A DNA stretch of 64,000 nucleotides from Hypericum androsaemum (GCA_963995505.1 OZ023197.1:13638475-13702474); one strand, 5' to 3'; counted from the first letter of the stretch, positions 12,319 through 24,565 are shown. Translations and numbers: made by a program. Notes: generated by a model from the sequence alone, not told the origin.

Positions 12319-12587
12319 TGTTGAAAAATAAGATCGAAACGAGAAATATGAGACACACGAGAATTACGTGGAAACCCCAAGACGGGGAGAAAACCACGGG
12401 CAAAGGAGAGTCATCCACTATGCGAGTCAAACAGGTTACAAGGCCTCCGTGAGGGTTCTCTCTACCTCACAACTCTCAACTATTACGCAAAAGACCTAGG
12501 CATATGCCAATATATACAGGAGATTGCATCCCTACTCTAAATAGGAATAGAGTACTAATTTGCTAGAATTTGAGACAAACCCTAACA
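12319..12587 (-). repeat. 5' LTR of the 7.4-12.6 kb Copia element
   Basis: 269 bp, TGTTGA..CTAACA. Its last 40 bases reappear at 7444-7483 as the only surviving part of the other LTR. A C/T-rich leader and GC-rich untranslated DNA (about 11750-12240) separate it from gag. Confidence 0.88.
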
Positions 12588-12950
12588 AAGACCCTCTAGG
12601 CCGACCGACCGACCAGTCTGGATCAAGTATTTTTTGTTTAATAGAAAAAATATAATTTTTGGCTGGCCGACCGGTCCAACCGGAAAACCCATTGGCTGGG
12701 TGAAGCCCGGCTCCGATTTGGTCCCGATTCGGGCGGGACTGCGCTTTTTTTAAAAACAAGATATTTCTATTCTCTGTGTTCTTCTCTCTCTCTCTCCCCC
12801 TCCCTCTCTCTATCTAAATCTATATCATATCTATCTCCTTCCTTATTATCTTCTTCTTCGTCTTTTCCTTGTAATTCTTCTTTTCTCTTGTTGTAACTTA
12901 TTCTTCTATTTCAATTATCATAATTATGAAATTCTATTTAAGATCGTAGC
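12588..12950. other. Intergenic, pyrimidine-rich DNA upstream of the F-box gene
   Basis: A C/T-rich tract at about 12780-12850 and an AT-rich stretch precede a probable 5' leader exon (about 12955-13068, containing 'aaaccctaatcccc') that ends at a GT donor. This is the likely promoter of the F-box gene. A small ATC repeat lies at 13060-13081. Confidence 0.45.
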
Positions 12951-13949
12951 ACGCTTCACGTTAATCTCCGAAACCCTAATCCCCAAATCGCATCTCCCCT
13001 AGTCCCCAAATCACTGACCGGGTCTACCTACCGTGCTTCGCTAGACACCTCAAGGTACGACATCATCATCATCATCATCATCTCTCTCTCGGTCTAATTA
13101 AGGGTAGGGTTGGTATATATTTTTTGGTACTTGGAATGTAGTAGATTGGATCAGTATTTTTTACTTTTTAAGTGAAGGCTTGCTTGGGCTTTAGGTTGAT
13201 TTGGTGTCCTTGTTTGAGCTTCCTTTGGTTGGGGAAAAATTGGTTGTCTTTTGGCTGCGGAGATAGCATTGTGAACCCAAAAGATGCTTCTTCTAGTACC
13301 TACCCTGGTTTGCCAGCTTGGTTCTGTATATAGATAGGTCGGTCTGTCTGTCTGTCTGGTGTGAGCTTCATTTGAGACCATGATTGATCATAAGAGTCTG
13401 TCTTAATACACCAGAGTTGACCAGAAGAGAATTTCGCCCTTACCATGAATATGTTGAGTCAGTGCTGATGCACTTCATTTTACTTGGTTGTCATTTGGGT
13501 CATCTGCAATGACATACTGCGATTGTCTAATTGTTCGTGATGACGAGGAATCTTTTTCTTTTCTTTTTTTGGAAAAGGTAGAAATATATTAATCTGTCTT
13601 AATTCTTTACCCTCTGCTCTCCGATTCTCATACTAGCACATTGGATTATTCAGAGAGCTTGAAAGAGGTTCTTCGGCTTTATTTCCCTCATAATCTTTTT
13701 CTTTTCTGTATGTGTTCTAGTTCCAGTTACCACCTGTGTGCAAGCTTTGAATGTGCTTCCGCAGAGGAAGGGGATGTTTCAATGTTGTTTTAAGCGATGT
13801 TCATATGCCTGTATGGATGATTGCAATACGCTTCTTGAACATGTTGTACTGTAAATGTACCTCCCTCTCATTAATGACGATGACCATTGAACTAATTATA
13901 GTGTATTGTCTTGTTTGCTTGTTGCAGTAAGGCTAATTCCTTCCTAGTC

Positions 13950-15962
13950 ATGGTGCGTCAGAGGGTCAAACAGGTTACACTCATCTCTCCCTTCTTTTTC
14001 CCTATGTCTTTTGTGCTTTTCCAACTCTTCTTTCTCTGGACAATCTCTCTTTCTACTGTAAAACTCTGGCGAGTTAAGAGCCCCTTGTTCTATTTCGTGG
14101 TTGCGGTTCTAATTGTCACTAAAGATGTCCCACCAATCCACCTCTGGCTTGTTTGTGTTGGGTTTCTGCTAATTGCTCCCCTTTCCTCTTCAATTCTCTC
14201 AGCGTGTGTACTTGGGTCCAGATTGCTTCAAGAAATTGTCTGACGATATTATCATCGATCGTATCTTGCCCCTCCTGGACTTGAAACAGAGAATGAGAAG
14301 CAGCGTGCTTTCTCGGAGATGGAGAAATCTGTGGAGGCACACCCTTGGTGGTACCTTGGTCTTTCCCCATGGTTTGGAAGCTTGGGACGAGGTTTATCAT
14401 GATGATGGACCAGGAACAAATCTAGGGTGTCATTTCAAGTGCCACCATGTTAAAGATAAACGAAACCACTATATCTATTGGGTGGACTCCACCCTTGGAT
14501 CCTTCGCCGGCCCTGAACTCGATTGTTTCAGTGTCTGCTACGAGTTGGATTCAAGATTTTCTCAGGTTGTTCACCGTTGGCTAATGTGTGCTGTTCGGTT
14601 GGGAGTGAAGAAGTTGTACTTGCACTTAGGCCACCTTCGGGGACGTAAACCCAATAACAATTACGAATTCCCTGGCGTGGACAAGCTTTCTAGGCTTCTC
14701 TGCTTGGACCTTAATGCTTATACCCCCTGCACCCTCGGAATATCGCACCTTAGGGAACTCTCCCTCGAATTTGTGAATATTCCGGGGGAGATTGTTGATT
14801 ATTTGTTGTCTAGCTGCCCATTGCTCGAGTTCATATCTTTGAAGAAGGCTGCATGTCGGTACCTCAGAATTGTCGGTCCATCACTCAAGTTGAAGTACCT
14901 GCAAGTACTCGGTTGCTCGGCTCTAGAGAAACTCGATATTTCTGCCCCGAATCCGATCACGCTCAAGTATGATGGCCCAAAGAAGGCTCTGTTTTTTACC
15001 AGCATTACTCGTGTAGAACATCTTGGCATGTCTGGCAAGTACTTCGAGCAGTTTTGTGACGAGTTGCAGCAACGTCCCTTGCCGCATTTTGGAGTTTATT
15101 TCTCTCATCTGAAGAGTCTTGAATTTAAAATGACTGAAGGGGTAGGTGCTATTACTTGCAAGTAATAGTTTTGTTGTGTTTAATCCTTTCAGTCGTTGTA
15201 ATCTTATATGGGCTTCTTTGAGAAGAGTCTCTTCTTTAAGTGCTTGTTTTTTGTGTCATGTCTTTAATCTTTGTGTAGCAAGTTGGCGCCAGTGGGTCCA
15301 TCCCTCTGGAGCTTCCCATGCTTTTGAAGCTTGAAGAGGTGAAAGTCATAATGCAATCAAGGAGTGTCAATGTTCTCCTATGGCCATGTTGCCTGCTTAA
15401 GAGTGCTCCTCGTTTAAGAAGATTTGTAGTTGAGGTCAGATCTCTTTTCCTTTATGATTTGGCTATGTGACTTCTGTTCATGGTTTCCCAATGCGAACTG
15501 TACCAATTGAGTGGGCTGTTTGATCCCGACACGATTGATTTGAATCTTACATATCTGTGGTATTTTTCTCTTGACAGCAAGATTTGCAGTTTACTTGGTT
15601 TTTTCACAAGGTGCAGGAGGTTAGTATTCTCTTTTCATCTACCTTCAGCTGTCTCTACCGGTCTCTCTTCTTACTTTGTGGGTTTCCTTGGTCTTCTCTT
15701 CCATTATTCCATGGCCATATTTTTAGAGTTCGCATTTGCGAGTCGAACGTCTCATTGTCGAATGCATCAATGACAGGAAAATTACAGGCGCATGACCGAG
15801 ACTATGAAAGAAGCTACGAAGTGCAAGCATCCATGCCTGAAGGTGATTGCCGAATCACTTGAGAAGCTTGTTATTGATACCGGCGGGAAGCTTGATAAAT
15901 TTGATTTCTTGCAGCATTGGGGGAGGCATATACCATCTGATGCTCAACTGGTGCTACTTTAA
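13950..15962 (+). CDS. F-box/FBD/LRR-type protein, copy 1
   Basis: Predicted substrate-recognition subunit of an SCF ubiquitin ligase. Five exons join in phase: 13950-13973, 14203-15141, 15279-15434, 15578-15619, 15777-15962, giving 448 residues. Every junction has GT..AG. An F-box lies at residues 15-55 (LSDDIIIDRILPLLDLKQRM, then SSVLSRRWRNLW). Leucine-rich segments follow (CLDLNAYTPCTLGISHLREL, LLSSCPLLEFISLKKAACRY), then a C-terminal FBD-like tail with CKHPCLKVIAESLEKLVIDT. The start was chosen because the ATG sits just after a 3' splice site (13926) of a 5'-UTR intron and because the minus-strand paralogue at 43.2-45.4 kb has the same first exon. Relative to the paralogue this copy lacks about 21 residues in the FBD tail (63 bp, in frame) and 14 near the N terminus. 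No substrate can be inferred. Confidence 0.85.
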
Positions 15963-16794
15963 ATCATTAGCTTGTACGGTTATGAATGTTTAGGTACTTT
16001 AAATTATTAGCTTGTTCGGTTGTGAATTGTTAGGTATTTTAAATTATTAGCTTGTTCGGTTATGAATTTGTACTCTAATTTATTAGTTTTTTCTTATGCT
16101 ATTTCGTATTGAGTGGATAAATTAAAAATTTGAGCCGCATGAAACTTGAGAACCAATTGGGGACTTAATTCACAATTCGAAACCACGTTGTCTACTTCTG
16201 AAAAGTGAAACCACGTGATACTAATGAGACTTTTCCAAATATCTTTTTTAGTGCCTCCTTTTTTTGGCTTTTCCCCAGTCAGGCGTTAAAAAAAACGACT
16301 TTTACCAAAATGGGGTTTCTTTTAGAGATCGGTCCTGGATAACAGACCATTGGATATACATGGGTCAGATCATTAGATATATATGGAACAGACTAATAGA
16401 TATATACTGGACGAATCATTTATCCGACCCCTTCTATTATGAGACAGTCCCAATTTATTCGAGAAAATTCTCGTAAAATTATTTTATCATAACTGAATAA
16501 ACTAATTTATCTCTCCTCGTTGTGTTGACCGCATCTTTTGAACTCATCCAGTTATTTCTTACCTTTGAGACCAAATTGGTTATTGATAGTCAAAATTGTA
16601 ACAGATGTTGTACCAGACACTATACGGAGTTGCTATACTACTACATAACAGGCTCCAAATATGAAAATTATACATCTCTGGGTCCCTTTTCCTAAACACA
16701 GGGATACAGCAGTTGGAACACTTATCCTTTTTTCGCAGGTATTATGCAATCTCTCTAACTCGAGTCAAGTGGGGTAACCAAATTGAAGAAGCTT
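15963..16794. other. Intergenic, no gene seen
   Basis: Just after the F-box stop a short unit containing 'aaattattagcttgttcggtt' is repeated three times (about 15962-16072). The remainder is AT-rich without coding character. Confidence 0.5.
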
Positions 16795-18460
16795 ATCTAA
16801 ATACACACCAAGGCACATTGGCAGCTTTTTACTTGGTAGGTATAGCCCTTGACGAGCACTCCTTTCTTGGCTTCCTCGCTCTCACCTTCAGCACAGTACC
16901 TTCCGAGCTGAGCCAGGGAGTTCGCCTTGGCACGAACAAGGAGAGACTTCTGTGCGGCTTCAATGTTCTCGAGGCGTCCTTGCCATGTCTTCTTGAGCAC
17001 AGTGTTTTGCAGTGCCATGGGTTGGGAGTATGGTTCATCGAGTTCAGGTTAAGAAGTTGCCTCCACTTTGGATTGTCCTCCAGACGAGAAGTGCAGAGCA
17101 GTTTAGAACAATACTGAGTCAAAGCTACTGATGAAACTAGCAGAACCTCGAATTTATCCATGAAGATCAATTAAACAGCTATAACCATGCAACTAGACCT
17201 TAACGGGACCGAAACAAATCAGCAATGAGAAGCTAGCATCTAAATTCACCTTGCTCAATTTGGGACCTTGAAGATAATAAAGTTCACTAAAGTACTTCTA
17301 CATACAGCGGAGCAGGAGCAAGGGATAAAGAGAGGAAAGCACAATGAAACATTCTCAAGTACAGGAGTAATAACCTATTAAAATAAAACAATCGCATTCT
17401 TGATCAAGCTAGGATCGGGAAGAAGTACCATGATTCCCGGTAACGGCGGGAGGTACTCTCCTCCTAAGCATTGTCAGGGTGTACTCGGCTATGGTATTGG
17501 GTGAAGCTTTCTCCTTGTGTTCTGCCCCTGGTGTGGTGTTACCAAGAAGAGAAGAATGCCCTCGAACAAGACATTGTTCTCTGCCAAGTAGGACAAAGAC
17601 TTGTGACCAAACTTTCTCGGCCACTTCACGCGTCCGGTCAATTCCATGATCTCCATCAAGAAGAATCCAAGGCTCAACAATGGGGACAAGACCATTGTCC
17701 TTCATATAGGCAGACAATGAAGATCAGCAACAAAAGGAGTTAGTTGCTCAGTGATTGACATAATATCATAAATGGCAAGTCTGATATGCACAGTCGTTCC
17801 TCAAACACAAGCAAGATGGACCAATTGTTAGTTAAAAGAGTGGGGGAGCTTTCTTGCCTGAGAAAGGGCGGAATAGCGCGCAAGTCACCGTGGGGCTTCC
17901 TTAACAGCAAGAGCAGAAGGAACACAGGGAATGCTGACAACTGTCCTCCTGAAATCCATGAAAGAAAATGTCCAAAACCCGGAAACAACAGACACTTGTA
18001 GTAGCATAGCCACAAAAAAAAAATGAAATGCATAAAAGACGAATAAAACAATACTGAGCTTGACTCCAACAAAAGACTCCTCACCACTTGCCAAAATGAG
18101 CAGCCTGCTTGTAGTAGTACTCAGCAGACCTTGAAGCCAATCCGTCTAACCCGTGGCACCAAGACTCGTTGTTTGATCCAGACCCTGAAACCAAAGAAGT
18201 CAATAGGATTCAGCAACAACCAACCATCAATGAGGAACCCAAGGAAAGAAACAATTTCCTCCTCCACGAACATGCCTTGTCAACTTTGATGCCAGCCAGG
18301 TACGATGTTCTCCTTGCGCAAGCACTCCACAAACTTGTTCCCGTCCATCCGTGGTTGACTGGTACAGTGTCTCTTCAAAAAGGAGGTTTCGGCGAGGGGG
18401 AGAACCTTCTCGCAGGACTTCAACGCCTTTGCATGATTCAATAACCTCCAACATCTATAA
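16795..18460 (-). pseudogene. Plastid-type class I fructose-bisphosphate aldolase pseudogene
   Basis: Minus-strand pieces follow aldolase order: LFEETLYQSTTDG (about 18390), a piece like EYYKQAAHFGKW (about 18100), TVVSIP..PSALAVKE (about 17900), DNGLVPIVEPWILLDGDHGI (about 17690), then TPGAEHKEKASPNTIAEYTL, NPKWRQLLNLNSMNHTPNPW, and RAKANSLAQLGRY near 16900. Introns are retained, so this is a genomic duplicate and not a retrocopy. Frameshifts occur in most exons. The segment that should read FEGILLKPSMVTPGAE has lost the four codons with the Schiff-base lysine. The normal stop after VKGYTY is also lost. Wording of the motifs fits the chloroplast isozyme better than the cytosolic one. Confidence 0.88.
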
Positions 18461-18526
18461 ACCATAATCGTCACGGTATAATAAACAAAATAACTAATCA
18501 TGCCCCTTAAAAAAAAATAACAACCG

Positions 18527-18664
18527 TAAATGGCTTCGAGGTACGATGACATGGAGCTGGAGTACAGCCCGCTCCTTCTCGAGAGGTACCTCCCGGCGCC
18601 GCTCCTCCAAGGCTCTCTTCATGAAGGACGTACTCTCCCGCGACTTCGGAGGGGAACTCACTCG
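18527..18664 (+). pseudogene. Possible first exon of an unrecognised gene, frameshifted
   Basis: An ATG opens MASRYDDMELEYSPLL. After one frameshift the next frame reads SSKALFMKDVLSRDFGGELT and ends at a consensus donor (gtacgt). The two halves look like one protein start with a single-base lesion. I do not recognise the family. A possible later exon lies at about 20642-20776. Confidence 0.3.
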
Positions 18665-18699
18665 CGTACGTACTTCCTTCCCTCCTTCCCTTTCCAATC

Positions 18700-20640
18700 T
18701 CCCGCGTTTCTGATTTGTGTTGGATGAGACGCTCGCGTAGAGAACTAGCGTAGCGGTTGATTCGGAGATTCGAGACGGTAATTATTAGGCCGCCGATATG
18801 GCAACGGGGACTAGAGGTTGTTGACAGTTAACCTAATGTGCCAGCCAGCCAGCCAGACGTAACGCAGCTCTCTCTCTGTTAACCGCTCTCGCGGTTTTTT
18901 GATGCGAGTTATGCATTTAGGGAGTGTTTAGTTCGTTCGTTCGACCTAACTTCACGGGAAGTAGGGTAGTGGCCCTGAGATTTCTCAATTTAATCCTTCT
19001 TGTTTTGGTTTATAGATGTTGGAGTTATTGAATCTTTCTACTTCTTTGTTCAACCAAACAGGTCGAAGAGCACAGAGAGAGGATTATATCCAACTATCAG
19101 AGAGAGGATTATTGTTTTCTTGACAAAATGTTGTCCCGGTACTTGTGTTTGGGAAATTGGTTTCTCGCCTATAAAGACCTACTTTTCATCTTTTGAGTTA
19201 TATCTCATCGTTAGGCATTCATGCGATTCCTTTTTACTGGCCATGTTGGATTTTGTTCTGGAGACCTTTGTTCTCTCTAACAGTGACGAGACGACGGATG
19301 TCCTAGTTTCTTTAAGAGCGATTGGTAGGAGCTCTATGCCACACGTGCTTATTTGTAAATTTTGTGGAATTTCCTTCTTCACATGGCAGCTCCTCTTCAC
19401 ATGGCGCTGTATACGATGTCTCCTTGAAGCTTTCTTTCTGCCTTCGTTTCTCAGAGCAATCAATGGGAGTGCCGAGCAAAGTATAGGAAGCATTTTAGTT
19501 GAGCCATAACCAGGAGAGTGTATGCATTTGATATATGCTTCAGCCAAGTTTCTGCGAGATGCTGATAACTGAGGTACAAACACATTTCGTGAAAGAATTG
19601 TGATATGGATGCTACCCTTATGCGTGCGCTTTACTTCGCTTGGTTTCTTACCCGGTTCTAGCCACATAGGTTGAGAACTTTGAGAATTGGGCCCATGGTA
19701 CAAGATTCTTGTACACGCGTCCAAATACAATGAACAAATATGGTGCCGTTCTTGATGACTTTGGCTTAGAAAACATGGGTTGACTTTGGATTCTCACCAT
19801 GGGTTCTTTTTGTTTAATATGGAACTGACCCGGGATGTGGAGCTTGGTAGGTGCTTACATGAACTGCCTCCTCTAATGTACCCGTGACACACTGAAATGG
19901 TTAACAAAACTAAATCTTCCACGCATTGTACATCTAGTCTTTACTACTTATATATTGGCGTTTATTCTTTCTGTTGCATCAATTCTGCTATCTTCTATTT
20001 TCCACGTAAAGCTCCTTGTCTATTGGCAGTAAAGGTCTTGTTGAATTTCTAACTAGGAGAGCGCTAGCTTGGTCCTTCATCATCTCCTTCTTCTTCTTAC
20101 TCCTGGTCTTCAGCCTCCAACTTTTTCAACCATCTGTGGTTATATCAACTGCCTTTCTGTTGTAGGTTTCCACGTGGATGTCAAATGTTTGCTTGGGCAA
20201 TCAATTTTCTGGTGGTGAACTCTTCTTTTGTGGTGTTTGATGTGATAAACATTTGAGTAGTGAGACCCAGCCAGAGGTATGCTAGTGTTGGACATCTCTT
20301 TGGTCTTTAAGGGCATCTTCATGGTTTTCTTTTCTACTGTTTTGTCTTGGTTTGAACGGTGATTTTATCGGCAAGATATTGATATGCTTTACTTTACTGA
20401 TTGCCAAATTTAGTGAAGCTCGATGGGTTCATCCAAGTTGATGGTATCTACTTATTTTGTTAGTTTAAACCTAGTATGATAGGGAAGTTACCTGTTCCCG
20501 AGTCTTCCAGCAGAATTTGAATAAGTTGGTCTGCTTTTGCAACTTGCCATTATGGGTTAAAAACAGTGTTGTAGAGCACTATGTGAATATACCTCGTTGG
20601 CTATTCTGATTGAGAATTGCGCTCACCCGATGTTTTCAGG
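18700..20640. other. Long non-coding stretch
   Basis: Contains ORFs on both strands around 19.0-19.7 kb, but neither resembles a known protein, they overlap each other, and codon use looks random. A short 'gccagccagccag' run lies near 18842. The stretch may be the intron between the 18.53 kb and 20.64 kb exon candidates. Confidence 0.4.
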
Positions 20641-20641
20641 A

Positions 20642-20776
20642 GGCATCGCCATGTACCAGGTCTCGTGCAGTTCTACTACATTGTGGTTGTCACCGGCATG
20701 GTGCTAGAGCTACAACTTCTGGTCGTCGGGTCAACTTACGCCTGTGGCGGCTCTTTCCATCAATATTTCATTTGAA
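20642..20776 (+). pseudogene. Possible membrane-protein exon
   Basis: After a 3' splice-like 'gttttcag' one frame reads GLVQFYYIVVVTGMVLELQL followed by a short hydrophobic continuation and a stop. This looks like one transmembrane segment. The phase does not match the 18.5 kb exon without another shift, so any gene here is broken. Confidence 0.25.
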
Positions 20777-21934
20777 GTCAAGCTCGCTTGCTTGCTTGTA
20801 GTCGCCGTTATAATCCACTGCACTATGGTTGAACTAGTTCTCTCCTAATTCTTAGCAAAACTAGCTTCACAATGATGCCCATTTATTTACCAAGTCAAGG
20901 ATGTAGAATGCACTTGTATCTATAGTGGCTTGCTAGCATCACTACATTCAAGCACATCAAGTGCTTTGTTGTCTCACCTTTCTCAAAATTTCCCTCTCGC
21001 AGCTCAGTCTTCCCGGGAGCTGAAGAAGTATAAAAAAGATTGCTTCTAGTTGGTGTGGAGAGTGTCGGCGTGACAAAAAAAAAGAAAAGAAAAGGCAACG
21101 AGTGTCAGTCGATGCCTCCAAATAAAATTGTAGCCACATTTTGAGGCATCATTTGGTTTGATTGCTAAAAAGAATTGATGTTGGTATCTACTTTTCCCCA
21201 GAAGAGAGATGGTATATCGGCGTCTTGAGAAACCTGCTTCACTTGGAAGTTGCAAGATTGCAGCAGAATTCTCATCCTCATATGTACTTGTTCGGGAAGC
21301 AACAACGGCTTGTGCCGTTCTGTTTGTTGAAAGCAGTCTTTTTTTCTCCTCGTGGGGTCTCGAGTCTTGGCATATTGCCAGGTTGCTCCGCCGCTATTTT
21401 TTTGAGCAACACTTTGCTACAAATTGGGATCAACTTTAAACTTTGGTCTAAACCTTAATTTGACTCTCAACAAGGAGAGTAACCTAATCTTTGTGGCCCA
21501 TTAATAGAGAAGACATTGTTATGATCATGACCAAGACCATAAATATTATCAACACCCATTATCCAAATAATTCAAATTTGAATTTGGTAGAATTTTTGAA
21601 TAGTGGTAAAAATATCTTAATAAGTATTTAATGTTGTTGGCAACCCGAGACTAACAAAAGTTAGGATTCGAACCCTTAATAAGTATTGAAGGGTAATGGT
21701 GGTGGTAGAAGAAGAAGAAATAGAGAAGGAAAAAAACTAGAAATAGCCTAGCCTCTCTAATTACAATATAACAGAACAGACCCCTCAAAAAAAGAAAAAA
21801 AAAAGAAATTACAATATAAACTAATCCTACGACCCGACCAAACGACCCCTCCTCACCGCTTATATATATATCTCTCGTTCCTTTTTAGGGTTTGAGGAGC
21901 TCGTCCCCCAACCAACAACAGAGGCGCCCCTACA
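20777..21934. other. Intergenic, no gene seen
   Basis: AT-rich. Around 21.65 kb 'gttaggattcgaaccc' resembles a tRNA-like B box on the minus strand and may be a SINE scrap, but no tail or target duplication is visible. Confidence 0.4.
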
Positions 21935-23036
21935 ATGTCGCTCGTCCCCCAACCGAGGCGCCACGAGGTAATAAATAAATAGCTTTTTTTTTAAAATTTA
22001 TCTCTTTCCTTTATGTAAGATCAGATTGATAGAAGGTGAATTTGATAATTAGAATAGCGTATATACTGCAACTGAATAGGAAGTTTAAATAGCTTATATA
22101 TCGTGACACTTCAATTTAATAAAATATATTTTCTCCTCCTTTTTAGACGACCAACGTCACGTCACCATCAGCAATGCGGAAGATCACGTCTCAGAATATG
22201 TTGCCGGTTTGGTGGACACGTTCGAGCGATGGACCTTGTTCCGTCGCAAGAGTACCAAACTCCAACAGCTGGAGAGTGATGTCGCGGGGTTGTCTCTGAG
22301 GCGCGTTCTCAAGAGATAGAAGGTCTTCGGGCTGCTTTGGTGGGTGTTGAGGAGGGATTGTATCAAGGCCTAACAAAATGCATGAAATTGAGGATTAGGT
22401 ATAAGAAAGAAGGCCACATCCAACTTCGAATGCCCGGAATTTCAAGCACCAGTTTACACGAGTACCACCCGCCCTAGCCATTGGTGCAATGTGTCGGACC
22501 ACGAAGAACCGCGAGTTCAAGCGACGTAAATTCATAATCTCCTCAAAAGTGAAGTGAAGGTTGAGAGACTCCGCTCAATCCGGATGATACTCGATTGTCT
22601 GGGGGTCAAGTATGAAGTCCCTGCTGTCCAGTACGCCCAGGTACCTACTAATGATGATGAAGGAGATGATGATGATGATGACGGAGATGGAGATGGAGAT
22701 GGAGATGGAGATGGAGGAGTCCCCCCTAACCCTGATGATCCTGATGATGGTGGTGGAGATGGAGTTGGAGTTGGAGGAGTCCCCCCTAACCCTGATGATC
22801 CTGATGATGGTGGTGGAGATGGAGTTGGAGTTGGAGGAGTCCTCCCTAACCTCCCTAATCTTGATGATGATGGTGGAGATGGAGTTGGAGGAGTCCTCCC
22901 TAACCTCCCTAATCTTGATGATGATGGTGGAGATGGAGTTGGAGGAGTCCTCCCTGATGATGGACCTGTGGATCCTGCCATGTCGCCGATCAGTCATCTC
23001 CTCCAAGACTTTATTCCACCCGGGCCCCTACTCTGA
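21935..23036 (+). pseudogene. Hypothetical gene with coiled coil and acidic tandem repeats, frameshifted
   Basis: A short first exon (21935-21967, MSLVPQPRRHE) with a GT donor is followed at 22147 by coding-like sequence: EYVAGLVDTFERWTLFRRKS and KLQQLESDV, then in another frame EIEGLRAALVGVEEGLYQGL, then an open stretch from 22554 (RLRSIRMILDCLGVKYEVPA). That last part runs into acidic repeats rich in Asp and Gly (units of GVPPNPDDPDDGGGDG and GVLPNLPNLDDDGGDG) and stops at 23036. The first half looks like a coiled coil with heptad-like leucines. At least one frameshift near 22275 and a stop near 22473 break it. I do not recognise the family. It could still be a gene if additional small introns exist. 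Confidence 0.45.
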
Positions 23037-24565
23037 AGGTACTTGTCGAGGGTATTTTTGTTAAAGTTGAATGATCCAAGCTTTTTGTTGAAATCATTGA
23101 GGGATTCTGTGTTCTGTTGGTGGGTTTAGGGTGCAGAAGGGGTGTTTTTGGAGATAGTTTTTTTATTAGAATAAGTGGAGTTGGTAGTTTGGAGAGCAGC
23201 TTGCTTATTCTATCTCTTATAGTTTTGTTAAAATTGCAGCTTCTTTAATCAAATTTGATGGCTTCAAGATGATAATATTTTTCCATAATCACTTTTCTTC
23301 CTTTTGATCTCCTGGGCATTAATCAAATTGGAATTCTTGATTTATCTGAAGTATTTTTCACATGTAGGATGAAGATGAGGTTCCTTGCCAAGGAAGAAAA
23401 TGAATTCAGGACCATCAACACTATCATTTTATTTTCGTATTTGGGCGTTATGTGTTTATAGCCCACGTTATTTTGTTTTGTTGGTAATGCGGAAGGCAAA
23501 CTCTTTTAGCCTAACTGGTGCTATGGAGATGAAACGTATATATGACTAGCGGGATACGAGCACTCGGATCAATTAATAGAGAACTCTCTCTTTTTGTTTA
23601 ATCAGTGTAGTGTATGGATACTAAGTGCATGTACGAAATAAGTGGTTGGGTTTCTCGCTCCAATATTTTCCAGAGAGAGAAAAAGTAGTTGAAACAAATC
23701 AGTCAGAGACGAAAAAGGTCAAACAGCATTAGCCTTTTTTATAAAGGGAAAAGTTCACAAATTGGATGGTCAACGAGGTTTCAGTTCACTCATAAATTCT
23801 GTGGACAAATGTAAAATCAAGGATCAAGCTGCTGAGTTTTAGTGGCTGTTTTGTTATGTAGGGGAAAAAAAACCCTTTAACTGCAATCAATATGCTGATT
23901 GGGTACCCTATTTATTAAATCTTTTAAAATATTGTTACTCACTCTATATTCCTGGTATGGAATTAATATATATTATATCAAATAACAAACATATGACATC
24001 ACTACGAGAGGGCAACCATACAATGTGACGAGGACGGATCGTCATCACATGGCTCTGAGGGGCCGGTGCCGCTATTCCCTCGCTCAAGGTCCCAAAGCAT
24101 TTTAGCAACCTACCCTTTTAGCTTTAAAATTCCCTGTCCATCAGGTCCAGCATATCATTGTCCTCCAATCATTTTTACAAGGGACAGAGAATCTACAGAT
24201 TAAATTAATTACAATGAATGCATCAGGGTTAAGCCTACATAGGTCAACCCGGAACTAGCTTGATCGTATCCGGCGCAGATGTCAGGCAGGCGAATTCCAA
24301 CTCGAATGCAGAAAACTGGCACGAGTCTGCATCACCTCTTGTTATTTTGCCCGGGGCATAACCAAAATGCTGTGCACAGATCCCCCGTAACAGGCACTAG
24401 GGTCTGTGGCACTTCTGTCCGATCGCCCTCCTCATCCCTAGAGGAGGACAGGACTAGCAACGTGCTGACACCAAAAGTGGCTGGTTTCCGGGGACGGCCC
24501 AGAAGCCTGACTGCAGAGGATGATGTTGCCGTCCAAAAACACCAACAGATGGGATTTCAGAAACG
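23037..24565. other. Intergenic, no gene seen
   Basis: Mostly AT-rich. At 23546-23570 the sequence 'actagcgggatacgagcact' carries, on the minus strand, a small palindrome (cgagtgctcg) seven bases before CTAG followed by T. This could be a Helitron 3' end, but the stem is only four base pairs. Confidence 0.4.

Larger units (their letters stand above)
7444..12587 (-). mobile_element. Copia LTR retrotransposon, minus strand, truncated 3' LTR
   Basis: The right LTR (12319-12587, TG..CA) has an iMet-type primer binding site, seen as 'gctctgatacca' (12306-12317), directly inside it. Gag, protease, integrase, RT and RNase H remnants then run leftward in standard Copia order. At the left end the polypurine tract is followed by only 40 bases matching the LTR start (7444-7483), after which homology stops. 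The element has therefore lost nearly all its 3' LTR. Multiple stops and frameshifts make it inactive. Confidence 0.9.

Noticed and set aside
17740..18094. Hydrophobic minus-strand ORFs (115 and 69 codons)
   Set aside because: They overlap aldolase pseudogene exons and introns. The hydrophobic part is intron sequence.
19000..19730. Opposing ORFs of 169 and 183 codons
   Set aside because: No recognisable domain, no splice context, and mutual overlap. Probably chance open frames.
22532..23064. Four overlapping ORFs over the acidic repeat
   Set aside because: Repeat units divisible by three keep several frames open. Only the plus frame continuing from the coiled-coil region was kept.
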